From Nageia nagi (taxonomy: Eukaryota > Pinophyta), in NCBI GenBank assembly GCA_050084985.1, contig JBITNC010000001.1, positions 201,748,001 through 201,812,000 of the forward strand: 64,000 bases of DNA, in the 5' to 3' direction. A program made the translations under genes and the position numbers. This document shows, piece after piece, positions 12,497 to 23,449 of the stretch. The stretch's first letter is position 1. Each line of letters begins with the position of its first letter. The notes beneath the pieces are model-generated. The model did no database searches and was not told where the DNA came from. It saw only the letters and a list, made by a program, of their open reading frames with translations.

Positions 12497-13284
12497 TGTG
12501 ATGTTCACAGATTATTCTTATCCCAAAATATTAATGAAGAAAGCAATAATTCATGAAATGAATTAAAATAATGAAATCATGCCACAAAATATCCAATGCA
12601 CAAGCCAAATGGAGAAATGATGCCAACATCTCAATATTATACAATGAATGAGCAAGATACAACTAAATAAGCCCAAGAGGGCTGACATATGGGTTAATGG
12701 ACCATATCTAGGGCATACACATTCCAAATGTTGATTTCACACTTTTAGGGCCTTCAACCTTAAATCTAAGTTGCAAAATTAGTCTGACTAAGGGTTTGTG
12801 TCTTTATCCAAGTCTAGTGAGGGCTACATTCCACTAAACCCTTCTCCATGCTAGGTTTTCATCCAATAAGAGGCCTTAGAGATGGTGTTTCCATTTTGAA
12901 GATAGATGTCAAAATGTATTCAAGATGCATCTTCAATAATACACCAACCAAATATATAGGAATCCCTCAAGGTTGGGCATCCACACACCCCTCAAGGAGA
13001 CATCATACTTGGGCATCTAGATCATACCTCAAGATCACACCAAATCATGTACTCAACTTCCAATCATGCATTGTTCCTTAGGATCCATATCATTACACTT
13101 AAATGCTCCTAAACTACTTCTAAGAGGGAGATCTCCCACTTTGGGGATCATAATTGGTCCATGGGACCCATATGTATCCTATCCCAAGTTACAGTGATGC
13201 CTAAGTACACATGCAACTAATAAATAATACTCCTAAATATAAAAACACCCCTAAAAGGAATGACTTCAAGAAGGGAACATCACA
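12497..13284 (-). repeat. D 3' LTR (left)
   Basis: Begins TGTGATGTTC and ends GAACATCACA, a 10-bp terminal inverted repeat. It aligns over its full length with 26220-27007 (for example ATTATTCTTATCCCAAAATA near both left ends). Confidence 0.85.
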
Positions 13285-13605
13285 TTCCTTCCTTCCCAAT
13301 TTGCTTGACCCCATGCAATACAAGATTATTGCATGTCATAAATCCTTCAAAGTGATCTCAATGGTAGAGTTGGGTCTCTATGTATGGGGTGTCCTAGGAT
13401 TTCTTCCAAGCCCCACATCCCTCTCTTTTGCCTTCTTCCTAGTCGTACGCTCATTGTATTGTTCTATCTGATCCAAAATTGTCTTCATCATATTAAGTAG
13501 ATCATAAAACTCTTCTCCATTGGATCCTTAGGTAGGATCTCTCTTTCCTCATGTGTTTCTTCTTCTCTATCCACATGCTTTCACTCATTCATCCAACTCT
13601 ATCGT
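13285..13605 (-). other. D interior, 3' part
   Basis: Purine tract on the minus strand next to the LTR, then about 300 bp without a recognisable domain, ending where G2 begins. Confidence 0.6.
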
Positions 13606-14754
13606 TGTAAGGATCCAAACACAATCTCAAGTGCAAATCAAAAAATTCAATCCAATAAGTGCCCACATCTGGCCTAAGGGTATAAATACAAGCACACAAA
13701 CCCTCATAGTGCCAACGTTGGAGCTAGGACATCAAGCACAAGCACTCATAACATAATAATGCCAACGTCTGGCTCATACATGCATGGAAGAGAAATACAC
13801 CATAACATTGCATACATATACAAGTGTACAACACAAATATGAGATCTAATGCCCAATGGCTACATATAGAATAAACAATGATCAATAATACAATACCAGG
13901 CTCTAAAGGGTTGATGTTGACCTCAAGGGAGCCAACTCAAATATAACATGTATACTCAAACTAGATAGATGGATGGGACAATCTCGCTCCCTCATAACCT
14001 GAATTCTCTCCACCAAAGGAGCCCTCCTTTGATCCTAGTGAACAATTGAATGGTAAAAGCTCAACCTCAAAATACCACCAGATAGGTAAGGGTGCTACAC
14101 CAATGTCATAGATTAGATGTTGCACCTAGGGGATTGCTTAGCATCACTAAGTCTTCTCCTCCTCTGGATGGTATAAGAGTAATAATAATCAAGCATGTCC
14201 AACTATGAGGCTCCAATGTCCTTTTATAACACTTGGATAGATTTGGATCTCACCTAGAAATCATTCCCAGCTCCTTTAATCCAAAGTTAGCTTTCTAGAG
14301 GGCCCAAAATGCCCAATGTGTGTACCTAGGCGTAAAGCATGCCAACGTGGGGGCCTAGAGTGCCATAAATGCCAATGTGGGGGTATGGAGTACCATGCAT
14401 GCCTAATGTGGGTCTAGGAGTCATACATGAGGGTTGGGTGTCATTACAAGACAACATGGGGGTCTAAGAGTCTCCCTAAGGCTTGCGCATGTACATAAGT
14501 GCTCATCCATTCACCTAAGTGCTACATAGATCTTGGGATTATCAAAATCATGATTGAGATCTCCAAGTACAATTAAACTCTTAATCTATGCTTGGGAGGG
14601 AGACATCCCACTTGGGCTCACAATGGGGTCCATTAACCCAATAATTCTTCTATTTAAAGTCCTAACTTAAAACATAACATGATAATAAAGTATGTTACAA
14701 ATGGGAATTCATATAATTCCATAATCAAGTACAATAATACAAGGGGATGTCACA
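13606..14754 (-). repeat. G2 3' LTR (left)
   Basis: Starts TGTAAGGATCC and ends GGGGATGTCACA, followed by the reverse-complement polypurine tract CCTCCCCTCTCG. Same LTR type as 25100-26061 and 14814-15948. Contains several CCAACGTGG/CCAATGTGG motifs. Confidence 0.85.
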
Positions 14755-14813
14755 AATCCTCCCCTCTCGAATTGCTTTCGCTCAAGTAATGGTGGAAGAT
14801 TGCAACATATTAT

Positions 14814-15948
14814 TGTAAAGATCCAAAACACAACTCAATTGCAAATTAGCAAGTTCAACACAATAAACCTTAATGTTTGGTCTAGAGCATCCAAACAATG
14901 CATTCATAACCCAAATATGCCAACATTTGATCAATATCAATACACAACAATTATTACAAGCTTACTATGCCAACGTATGGCTTACACATGCAAGAATAGA
15001 TAATCAATCCACAACGTTGCAATAATGAAGCATACACACAAATGATATGAGATTTGAATGCCCACAAGTTGTATATATCATATGAGATGAATAGTAATAC
15101 AATAGCAAGCTCCTAGAGCTAGATGTTGGCCACCAAGGAGCCAACTAGGGCATAATGTATATCCTCAAACTGGATGAACGAATGGGATAGTCTTGCTCCC
15201 TCAAAACCTGAATCCTCTCCACTAATGGAGCCCTCCTTTGATCTTGGAAACAACTAAAGGTAGCAATGCAACCTCATAATACCATAGGATGGGCAAGGGT
15301 GCTGCACCAATAATGTAGACTAACATGTTCCTTAGCCTGATTACCCTCCTAGATGCTGCACCTAGGGGATTGCTTAACATCAGTAAGTCTTCTTGTTCTT
15401 TGAATAGTATAATGTAATAATAATTAAGCATGTCTAGTAATGAGGCTCCAATGTCCTTTTATAACACTTAGCCAAATCTGGATCTCACCTAAGAATCATT
15501 CTTAGCTCCTGTAATCCAATGTTAGCCTACAGGAGCACCCAAAATGTCTAATGTGGGTTCCTAGGAGTCAAACATACCAACATGGGGGCCCTTAGTATCA
15601 TAAGTGCCAACATAGGGATCTAGAGTGCCACACATACCCAACATGGGCCTAGGAGTCATGCATGGGGGTTAAGTATCATCATAGGACAATGTGGAGGTCT
15701 AGGAGTCTCCCCAAGACTAACGCATGTATACAAGTCTTCATCCATCCATCTTAGTGCTAAATAGACCTTGGTATTCCCACAATCATGATTGAGATCTCCA
15801 AGTACATTAAAACACCTATTCTATGCTTAGGAAGAAGGCGTTCCACTTGGGGCTCACAGTGGAGTCCATTGACCCATTAAATCTTTTATCCTAAGTATTA
15901 AATTAAAGTACAATGCAATAATAAATATATTACAAAAGGGACATTACA
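14814..15948 (-). repeat. Solo LTR inside G2
   Basis: A 1.1-kb LTR of the same type starting TGTAAAGATCC and ending GGGACATTACA. The five bases on each side are ATTAT (14809-14813 and 15949-15953). Joining the flanks restores the order seen in G1 at 9850-9925 (GAAGGATT..., then ...CTTCCACCATTACTTGAGGG). It is therefore a separate insertion that lost its interior by LTR-LTR recombination, and not the 3' LTR of G2. Confidence 0.85.
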
Positions 15949-16249
15949 ATTATCTCCCAAGAATCCTTCAATCTTGTAAGCTATAATCTTCCATGGTGGA
16001 ATGCAACTTCAATATCTTCTCTTCCCGATGGCAATTGGGAATGGATTGTTGAGTTTGTATCCCCATGCATCAATAATGCATGCAAAAACTCTAATTTGCT
16101 ATAACTATCACTCCTCTTTAGTTATTTGATGGTTGTTCTTAGAAAGTAAAGGAGTGTAGGGAAATCATCGGAGGGATGTACCTGTAAGAACCTCAAGTAA
16201 ATCATAGGTAAGTGAAAATAGATGGAGCATTTTCTCCATGTATGAGGCT

Positions 16250-16715
16250 AGGTCCCCTTAAATCCCAACATGGAGTTCCAAACTCCCTTAATGGCCAATG
16301 TGAAGCAAGAAACCTCCCCATCCTCCAACATGAGGTACCAAGCTACTCATTGACCCATCGCTAAGTTCATAGACCTTCCAAGGTCTAATGTGGGGAGCCA
16401 ACACTCACTCAACCCATTCATTGGGTCCCCAAGCTTCTCCAAGCCAAATGTGGGGTGTCCCAATTTCTCCATGCTCATCATCATGCACAGATGTCCCTCA
16501 ACCATCCATGTGAGGTGTGGTAGTCCTCCTGAGTCAAATGTGGGGTAACAAAGCTCCTTTAGGCTCAACGTCCCACTTCTTACCTACACAATGCTACACA
16601 TGGGGGCTAGAAGCTCTCCCATGTCCAATGTTGAGAGGAAAACCTCCCTAAAGCTTAATACTGAATGGCAAGCCTCGTTGAAGACCAACATGGGGGTGGA
16701 ACCTCCCCAAGGCTA
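16250..16715 (-). repeat. G2 30-bp decapeptide-coding array, 3' part
   Basis: Cores CCAACATGG/CCAATGTGG recur at a strict 30-bp rhythm (second A of the core at 16268, 16298, 16328, 16388 and 16448, with weaker ones between). Read on the minus strand they give imperfect ten-residue repeats such as YPTFDSGGLP and HPTFGLEKLG, matching the G1 array. The copia element inserted at 16720. Confidence 0.85.
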
Positions 16716-16720
16716 CATGT

Positions 16721-16995
16721 TGTTGGAAGTATTTCTAACATTATTCCTAAGCCCTAAGTTATTAGGATTAATTAATTAGGCCTAAAGTATTTTCCTAAGT
16801 AGCTAGGTCTAAGTATTTTAGCTTATTGTTATAACAAGTAATTTGTCATGTAGTGATCTAAAGGTGATACGTATAGTGTGAGTTGTTCATGAGAATATTA
16901 TTCTCAACTTATTATTTTGTCTCGTAATGGCTTTCTTAAGCCTATAAATTTGTAACTCATTTTGATGAATAATCAAGAACATTGTGGATCTCTCA
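16721..16995 (+). repeat. Copia 5' LTR
   Basis: TGTTGGAAG...GGATCTCTCA, 275 bp, with TATAAAT at 16943-16949. Differences from the 3' LTR: C/T at GCCCTAAG versus GTCCTAAG, G/T at AGTAGCTAGG versus AGTATCTAGG, and G/T at GATACGTATA versus GATACTTATA. Confidence 0.97.
16943..16949 (+). promoter_or_regulatory. Copia LTR TATA box
   Basis: TATAAAT about 50 bp before the LTR end, present unchanged in the 3' LTR at 22711-22717. Confidence 0.55.
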
Positions 16996-16997
16996 AT

Positions 16998-17009
16998 TGG
17001 TATCAGAGC
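16998..17009 (+). other. Copia primer binding site
   Basis: TGGTATCAGAGC two bases after the 5' LTR, the standard plant initiator-Met tRNA complement. Confidence 0.95.
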
Positions 17010-18334
17010 AGAGTTGATTATTGGGTTAGAGTGGGTGAAGTCTTGAAGGATCTTATCAAGCTCCTCAAGGACTGTCATCAGAGTTATTGAGCTTGTGGAT
17101 GCATTGCAAAGAATTTATCAAATTCTTGCAAGTGTGAGATCCAAAGCCTCTGAAAATCTTATTTCTGAAGAAGCAAAGAAGCTGCATGAGATAGCTGAGA
17201 AGTGTGGGAAGACTGTTGCCATTCAATCCTGGAGTGACTGTGCATTGTATTACGTCAGGTTCAGTGTGCGTACGTGAGATCCATTTGCACCCTTTTGTGA
17301 ATTGATCTTTGTGACCTACGTGGAGGAGGAAAGCCATATCTTTGGCAACCTAAAATTTTCCACTCATGTGTTTGGTGATCTACGAGGAAGTACATGATCT
17401 GTGAGGAAGTACGTTGGAGGAGGTGATTATAGTTCGTGAGAAGCTCATGTGAGGCAATGATCTGTGTTTGGTAGCTCACGCAGAGGTTTCATGTGCATGA
17501 AGCGGAGGTGCATGAAGGAGGTGGCCTGCGTGAAGCGTGAAGCTCGCATTTGGAAGAGCTCGCATGGTGCATGGTGCTTGAAGCATGAAGCTCACGTTTG
17601 GAAGAGCTCGCATTTGGAAGAGCTTGCATTTCGTAGCCTGGAAACTCGTGCAGAGGAGAAAACCATTTCAAGCTTGCACACTGAAGGACGTGGAGGAGAA
17701 ACAGTGACCTATGCTATTCGTGTGCTATTTCGCATGCTATTCACATGGTAGAGTACGCGAAGGAGGAAAATGATTCGTAGTCTAAAAGCTTATGCGAAGG
17801 GGGAAAACCTTTAGTAGCCTAAAGCTAGCGCAGAGGAGGATGAGGAGATGTTCATTCATGTGCTATGTTGCATGCTGAAGGAGCAAGGCATTGAAGGAGC
17901 AATGAGTCGTGTGGAGGAGCTCGCGTGCTAAAGAAATAGTGAGCTGGGAGGAGACGTTCGCGTTGGGAGGAGATGTTCACTACAAAATAGTGAACCGACC
18001 TTTTTTGTTCGCATAGTGGTGGCTCACGTTTGGCATTTGGTGGCTCATGTTTGACATTTGGTGGTTCACGTTTGGTGGCTCGTGGTTACAGTCAACCTGT
18101 GAGCCAAGATAGGCTCCCATCCTCACCAAAGAGGAACACTAGACCTATGAAGGTGTAAAGAAGCCTGTGTTGCAGACTGGGAGACTAAGAGGACTTGTGT
18201 GTGTTGAAGAAACAGTGAGAGAAGCTATTAGTGTAAAAAAAAAGTGACTATTTTTTTTTCTTTGTTATTATTTTGCAGAACTGTGTAAAACCAGAGAGTG
18301 TATTTTTTGCAATTTTGCATTTAAGCACTAAAGA
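17010..18334 (+). other. Copia 5' leader with internal short repeats
   Basis: A 1.3-kb untranslated leader, richer in CpG than its surroundings. It has repeated GAAGCTCGCATTTGGAAGAG-like units (about 17535-17635) and a run of GTGGCTCACGTTTGGCATTT-like units of ~20 bp (about 18008-18085). No long ORF fits a protein family. Packaging or dimerisation signals would normally lie here, but none can be assigned. Confidence 0.7.
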
Positions 18335-21220
18335 ATGGCTTCCAATAGCAACAACCCCTCATGGCCAATTCTTGAGTTCAATGGTGAAGAATATGAGTAT
18401 TGGTCTATCAAAATGAAAACATTACTCATTGGCAAAGGCTTTTGGGATATTATAGAAGATGGCTATGATGAGCCAACTGATTGGTCTACTTTGCAAGGGA
18501 CTGAGAGGATTGCAAGGAGAGAAGCTCAAAAGAAGAACTGTTGTGCTCTATATCATCTTCAAATGGCAATGGATAAGAGCATATTCCCAAGGATAGCTTC
18601 ATGTACAACAACCAAAGATGCATGGAAGGCTTTGAAGGATGGATACCAAGGAAGTAATCAAGTCAAGCAAGTGAGAATTCAAACTCTCAAGAGGAATTTT
18701 GAAAATCTCAATATGAATGATGAAGAGAAGGTTGTTGATTATTGTGTTAGAGTTCAAACTTGTGTCAACAAAATGAAGACACTTGGCGAAGAAATTGAAA
18801 ATGAAGTAATTGTAAAAAAAGTTTTGAGATCTCTTCTTCCAAAGTGGAATCCGGTTGCAATCATTATTGAAGAGAGCAAAGATCTTGCTACTTTCTCTTA
18901 TGATCAGCTTGTTGGTTCACTTATGTCCCATGAAGAAAGACTACAAGATTCATCATCTTCAAGCTTTGGAGGTGGTGATGACAAGGCTTTTGCACTCAAA
19001 GAAGGGAAAGCCAATGTGAGTAGTCAAGGAAGAGGCCAAGGTAGAGGAAGAGGAAGAGGAAGGAAAGGTAGAGGCCAAGGTAGAGGTCAAGGAAGAGGCC
19101 AAGGAGGCCAACCACATCAGCAACAACAATCCAAAGCAAGTGACAAATCCAATAAGCAATGCTACTATTGCAATAAATTTGGGCACTATGTGAGGGAATG
19201 TAGATTGAAAGCTTCTCAAGAAGGGAGAAGTGTAAACTATGGAGAAGAGGATGCAAATCTTTTTTTGACATATGGGAAGGCTGATCCAAACATGAGTGAG
19301 ACATGGCTACTTGATTCAGGAGCATCCAAGCATATGACGGGCAAAGGAGAGCTATTTGCTCACATTGATGACTCCTTCAAGACAAAGATAAGAATTGGTG
19401 ATAATAGCACATTATTAGTTGAAGGCATGGGTACCATGAAGGTTCCAACCAAGGAAGGAATGAAAAAGGTAAATCATGTTTACTTTATTCCCAAACTTCA
19501 ACATAACTTGTTAAGTATTGGACAAATCATGGAAAATAATTACAAGCTTGTTTTTGATGATGGTAAATGTGTAATTTATGATAAGAATAGGGGTAATAAG
19601 GTTGTTACCATTGTTCCAATGAGTGAGAACAAATTATTTCCTCTAAAATTTGGAAGCCAAGGGGCTGCACTTGCTAATGTGTCTATTGAAAATAAAAGTT
19701 GCTTGTGGCATTTGAGATATGGGCATCTCAATCACTCAAGCTTAAGGCTTTTGACATCTCATCAAATGGTACATAGGCTGCCAAAGGTGAATGAAATCAA
19801 AGATGTGTGTGGAGGTTGTGCTTTGGGTAAGCACCATAGATCAAGCTTTCCAAGAGGCCAAGCATGGAGAGCCTCTTATCCTCTTCAATTGGTGCATTCA
19901 GATATATGTGGTCCAATGCAAACAAAAAGTATGGGTATGAATTCCTATTTCCTCACTTTCATTGATGATTTTTCAAGAATGTGTTGGATATTTTTCTTAA
20001 AAACTAAAGATCAAGCTCTTAGTTACTTCATGGAATTCAAGAATAATGTGGAAAAACAAAGTGGATATTATATAAAATGTCTAATAACTGATAGAGGAGG
20101 GGAGTATATATCAAATGAATTCATAAAATTTTGCAAAGATTGTGGAATTAAAAGGCAACTTACTACAAGTTTTACTCCTCAACAAAATGGTGTGTGTGAA
20201 AGGAAAAATAGGACAATAGTGAATATGGCAAGAAGCATGTTGCATTCTCAAGATTTGGAATATATGTTTTGGGTTGATGCATGTAGAACAAGTGTTTACA
20301 TTCTTAATAGGAGCCCAGCTAAATCATTGAAAGGAATCACCCCCTATGAAGCATGGTATGAAAGAAAGCCAAATGTTGCACATTTTAGAGTTTTTGGTTG
20401 TTTAGCATATGCACACATTCCTGATGTAAAAAGAAAAAAACTTGATCCAAAAAGCCAAGCATGTGTTTTTGTGGGTTATTGTGAAAATTCTAAGGCATAT
20501 AGACTTTACAATCCAAAAATAAAGAAAATTGTAATATCAAGAGATGTGATTTTTGATGAAGGGGGAAAGAATGATGGTCATCCAAAATTCATAGAAGAGG
20601 TTGGACCAGCCAATGAAGATTCTTCTAATAAGCCCAATAATGCAAATGTTGAGCCCACAAATGGCCAAGGCCAAGAGAGTCCTTCTTCACCTTGCACACC
20701 AAGTACCTCAAGCCCACCAAATCCATTGAGTCAAGCAAAGGAAAATATTAAAAAGTGGAAGAGAATTTTGGCAAATCATCCTACTTCTAATATTTTAGAT
20801 ACAAATTTCACTAAGAGACTCATAAGAAGTCAAGCAAAAGAGATGGAAAATGTTGTATTTAGACTTGAAAATTTGCATATGTATGGAGATGATGAAAATG
20901 AAGATCATAGAGGTGATATTGTCAATTATGCACTTATGACTAGCATTGATGTTGAGCCCTCTTGTTTTGAAAATGCTTGTACTAATGATTTGTGGATGAA
21001 GGCAATGGAGGAAGAAATGCATTCTATTGAAAAGAATGAAACTTGGGAGCTTGTGGAGCTTCCAAAAGATAAGAAATGTATAGGTTGCAAATGGGTCTAC
21101 AAGACCAAATACAATAGTGATGGAACTATTGAAAAGCACAAAGCAAGGCTTGTTGCAAAGGGGTTCAAGCAAAAATATGGCATTGATTATGAAGAGACTT
21201 TTGCACCGGTAGCAAGATAA
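18335..21220 (+). CDS. gag-pol: Copia gag-protease-integrase and RT start
   Basis: First 961 residues of the polyprotein, starting at the first ATG after the leader. In order: a UBN2-like gag (residues ~20-200, with [18 protein letters not shown] and LRSLLPKWN); an Arg/Gly-rich spacer (~228-260); a CCHC knuckle at C276, C279, H284, C289; a protease with [11 protein letters not shown] and catalytic D327; a GAG-pre-integrase zinc region (WHLRYGHL, then [10 protein letters not shown]); an integrase core with D523, D586 and E622 (35 residues between the last two); and the beginning of reverse transcriptase (CKWVYKTK). The frame ends at a TAA (21218-21220) directly after FAPVAR, where related elements continue with a hydrophobic residue and E-T-I. 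The same frame reopens at once, so this is a single nonsense mutation. All catalytic residues seen so far are intact. Confidence 0.95.
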   Translation: MASNSNNPSWPILEFNGEEYEYWSIKMKTLLIGKGFWDIIEDGYDEPTDWSTLQGTERIARREAQKKNCCALYHLQMAMDKSIFPRIASCTTTKDAWKALKDGYQGSNQVKQVRIQTLKRNFENLNMNDEEKVVDYCVRVQTCVNKMKTLGEEIENEVIVKKVLRSLLPKWNPVAIIIEESKDLATFSYDQLVGSLMSHEERLQDSSSSSFGGGDDKAFALKEGKANVSSQGRGQGRGRGRGRKGRGQGRGQGRGQGGQPHQQQQSKASDKSNKQCYYCNKFGHYVRECRLKASQEGRSVNYGEEDANLFLTYGKADPNMSETWLLDSGASKHMTGKGELFAHIDDSFKTKIRIGDNSTLLVEGMGTMKVPTKEGMKKVNHVYFIPKLQHNLLSIGQIMENNYKLVFDDGKCVIYDKNRGNKVVTIVPMSENKLFPLKFGSQGAALANVSIENKSCLWHLRYGHLNHSSLRLLTSHQMVHRLPKVNEIKDVCGGCALGKHHRSSFPRGQAWRASYPLQLVHSDICGPMQTKSMGMNSYFLTFIDDFSRMCWIFFLKTKDQALSYFMEFKNNVEKQSGYYIKCLITDRGGEYISNEFIKFCKDCGIKRQLTTSFTPQQNGVCERKNRTIVNMARSMLHSQDLEYMFWVDACRTSVYILNRSPAKSLKGITPYEAWYERKPNVAHFRVFGCLAYAHIPDVKRKKLDPKSQACVFVGYCENSKAYRLYNPKIKKIVISRDVIFDEGGKNDGHPKFIEEVGPANEDSSNKPNNANVEPTNGQGQESPSSPCTPSTSSPPNPLSQAKENIKKWKRILANHPTSNILDTNFTKRLIRSQAKEMENVVFRLENLHMYGDDENEDHRGDIVNYALMTSIDVEPSCFENACTNDLWMKAMEEEMHSIEKNETWELVELPKDKKCIGCKWVYKTKYNSDGTIEKHKARLVAKGFKQKYGIDYEETFAPVAR

Positions 21221-22525
21221 GAGACAATCAAGTTGGTCCTTTCTTTGGCTGCCCAAAAAGGGTGGAAAGTAATGCACATGGATGTGAAAAGTGCATTTTT
21301 AAATGGCTACTTGCAAGAAGAGGTTTATGTGGAACAACCTCAAGGTTTCATCATAAAAGGAAAAGAGCATCTAGTCTACAAATTGAAGAAGGCTTTGTAT
21401 GGCCTAAAGCAAGCACCAAGGGCATGGTATTCAAGGATAGATGGCTACTTTCAACAATATGGTTTCAAAAGGAGCAAGAATGAACCTACCCTCTACATCA
21501 TGAAGCAAGGTATTGATCTTATACTTGTTTGTTTATATGTTGATGATTTGATTTATATGGGTAGTTCTTCTAAATTGAATGATGAATTCAAAGAGAAAAT
21601 GATGAATGAATTTGAAATGAAAGACTTGGGTCTTATGCACTACTTCTTAGGATTGGAAGTATATCAATGTAATGATGAAATCTTTGTATGTCAAAGCAAG
21701 TATGCTAAAGATATGTTGTTGAAATTTGGTATGGAAAGTTGTAAACCACTACCCACTCCAATTGCTCATGGTGAGCTTCTTTGTAAGGATGATGGGGGAG
21801 TGAGAGTCAATGTAACCACTTATAGATCCATTGTAGGGAGTCTTATGTTTCTCACAAACACTAGACCCGATATTGCATTTGCTACATCACTTGTATCTAG
21901 ATATATGGGTGATCCATTTGAGTCATACATGAAAGCAGCAAAGAGAATTCTGAGATATGTTCAAGGAACAATTGATTTTGGCATCCACTACATCAAACAT
22001 GGGAGTGTCAAACTTGTTGGCTATAGTGATTCAGATTGGGGGAGCAACATTGATGATAGGAAGAGTACATCCGGCCAATGTTTCAATCTTAGTTCAGGTA
22101 TGATAACATGGAGTTCAAAAAAACAAAGTATGGCTCTTTCATCTACCGAAGCAGAGTATATTGCAATCACAAGTGCTAGTGCTCAAGCATTGTGGTTAAG
22201 GAAGATTCTAGAGGAGCTTTGTGAGATTCAAAGTGGTGCTACTATTCTATATTGTGACAACAAAAGTGCCATCCAATTGGCACAAAATCCAATCCATCAT
22301 AGCAGATCAAAGCATTTTGATATGAAGTATCACTTCATAAGAGACATGGTGGAGAAGAAGATAGTGGAGCTTAGACATATTAATACTTTAGATAATGTGG
22401 CTGATATTTTTACCAAAGCTATTGTAAAAGTTCAATTTTTGAAGCTAAGGAACTTCCTTGTAAGTCCACTTAGCATCAAGGGGGAGTATGTTGGAAGTAT
22501 TTCTAACATTATTCCTAAGTCCTAA
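21221..22525 (+). CDS. pol: Copia reverse transcriptase and RNase H, after the nonsense codon
   Basis: Continuation of the same frame for 434 codons. It carries the RT palm (MDVKSAFLNG, ALYGLKQAPRAW), the catalytic YVDD box at 21536-21547, a DLG..HYFLGLEV thumb region, and RNase H (GYSDSDWGSN with D at 22028-22039, STEAEYIA near 22144-22165, then HSRSKHFDMKYHF). The first methionine after the stop is not a real start: translation would need readthrough or a repaired copy. The frame stops at 22523-22525, 37 bp inside the 3' LTR, so the polypurine tract and LTR start are also coding (residues KGEYVGS). Confidence 0.93.
   Translation, partial: ETIKLVLSLAAQKGWKVMHMDVKSAFLNGYLQEEVYVEQPQGFIIKGKEHLVYKLKKALYGLKQAPRAWYSRIDGYFQQYGFKRSKNEPTLYIMKQGIDLILVCLYVDDLIYMGSSSKLNDEFKEKMMNEFEMKDLGLMHYFLGLEVYQCNDEIFVCQSKYAKDMLLKFGMESCKPLPTPIAHGELLCKDDGGVRVNVTTYRSIVGSLMFLTNTRPDIAFATSLVSRYMGDPFESYMKAAKRILRYVQGTIDFGIHYIKHGSVKLVGYSDSDWGSNIDDRKSTSGQCFNLSSGMITWSSKKQSMALSSTEAEYIAITSASAQALWLRKILEELCEIQSGATILYCDNKSAIQLAQNPIHHSRSKHFDMKYHFIRDMVEKKIVELRHINTLDNVADIFTKAIVKVQFLKLRNFLVSPLSIKGEYVGSISNIIPKS
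22476..22487 (+). other. Copia polypurine tract
   Basis: CAAGGGGGAGTA immediately before the 3' LTR, within the end of the pol frame. Confidence 0.85.
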
Positions 22526-22763
22526 GTTATTAGGATTAATTAATTAGGCCTAAAGTATTTTCCTAAGTATCTAGGTCTAAGTATTTTAGCTTATTGTTAT
22601 AACAAGTAATTTGTCATGTAGTGATCTAAAGGTGATACTTATAGTGTGAGTTGTTCATGAGAATATTATTCTCAACTTATTATTTTGTCTCGTAATGGCT
22701 TTCTTAAGCCTATAAATTTGTAACTCATTTTGATGAATAATCAAGAACATTGTGGATCTCTCA
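22489..22763 (+). repeat. Copia 3' LTR
   Basis: 275 bp, same ends as the 5' copy, followed by CATGT (22764-22768), the right copy of the target duplication. Confidence 0.97.
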
Positions 22764-22768
22764 CATGT

Positions 22769-22905
22769 GAGGTATCCAGCCTCTCCAAGACCCAACATGT
22801 GGTGTCCAACATCTCCAAGGCCTAATGTGGTGAACAAGAGGCCCCTTAAACTCCAAGTCCCATAACCAAGCTCCCTAATGTGTAACATGGGGTATAGGAG
22901 ATCTA
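22769..22905 (-). repeat. G2 30-bp array, part right of the copia insertion
   Basis: CCCAACATG (22795), CCTAATGTG (22825) and GTAACATGG (22885) keep the same 30-bp rhythm as the left part, confirming that the copia element split one continuous array. Confidence 0.8.
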
Positions 22906-22989
22906 TGTTGCTCTTCTCCTCATGTCATGGCCTCTTCATGTCCAACGTGGCCCCATTTTTAGCTTCCTCCTTTTGACACCACTCGATCA

Positions 22990-23440
22990 CCTCCATTGCT
23001 TATTATCTACCTATGGACAATCATCCCAAAATCCTTCTACTGTATGGGTCTTCCAATAATTTCTCAAAACTCATGGTGAGTTTCTAGTAGTTGGTGTGGA
23101 TGTCACCCAATTGGATTAGCCACTGCATTCCCAAAATGATGTGAGGATGCCCCTTCAATGGATAAACATAAAAGCTCTCCATTATAGTATAACTCTATAA
23201 CTTCACTCCAAACCTCTCCACTATGTGGTCCACAAGTGTGAGTTTCCCATTAGCATTGAAAACTTTGAATCCTTTAAACCCTTTCGATTTTTAGGTTCTT
23301 TTCCATAAAGCCCTCATTGATTAAGTTGTGAGATGCTCCTAGATCAATCAGTACCATCACATCCTATCCACCAGTTTTCCCTACCACCTTCAATATGAGT
23401 TACTTCTTCACCTCATGTAATGAAGTGATAATGCTCCCTA
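22990..23440 (-). pseudogene. G2 aspartic protease domain with D-L-G active site
   Basis: On the minus strand the active-site segment reads VMVLIDLGASHNLI (about 23355-23310), with the same Leu in place of Ser/Thr as in G1. Downstream are the usual protease-end features, a GHPHIIL-like turn and a W-I-ND-GDIH-N-like stretch. The frame is broken by stops and indels. It follows gag directly and precedes the decapeptide array. Confidence 0.7.
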
Positions 23441-23449
23441 ATGTGCTCT

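Larger units (their letters stand above)
16721..22763 (+). mobile_element. Young Ty1/copia LTR retrotransposon
   Basis: Complete 6043-bp element with two 275-bp LTRs (16721-16995 and 22489-22763), both TG...CA, and a perfect 5-bp target duplication CATGT (16716-16720 and 22764-22768). It has a PBS, a 1.3-kb leader, one gag-pol frame and a polypurine tract. By eye the LTRs differ at three positions (about 1%), so this is a recent insertion. The coding frame runs from 18335 to 22525 with a single in-frame stop at 21218-21220 and no frameshift. It sits inside the repeat array of G2. Confidence 0.97.

Noticed and set aside
16998-17009. tRNA gene fragment
   Set aside because: TGGTATCAGAGC here and at the other LTR borders is the primer binding site; no cloverleaf surrounds it.
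19020-19115. Arg/Gly-rich stretch suggestive of a host RNA-binding protein
   Set aside because: It is in frame between the copia gag core and its CCHC knuckle, so it belongs to the retrotransposon nucleocapsid.
18959-19325. Leu/Ser-rich minus-strand ORFs resembling membrane segments
   Set aside because: Antisense to the Arg/Gly-rich gag spacer; the apparent hydrophobic runs are a composition artefact.
20795-21277. 160-codon minus-strand ORF
   Set aside because: It lies exactly antisense to the copia RT start and mirrors its codons; no independent features.
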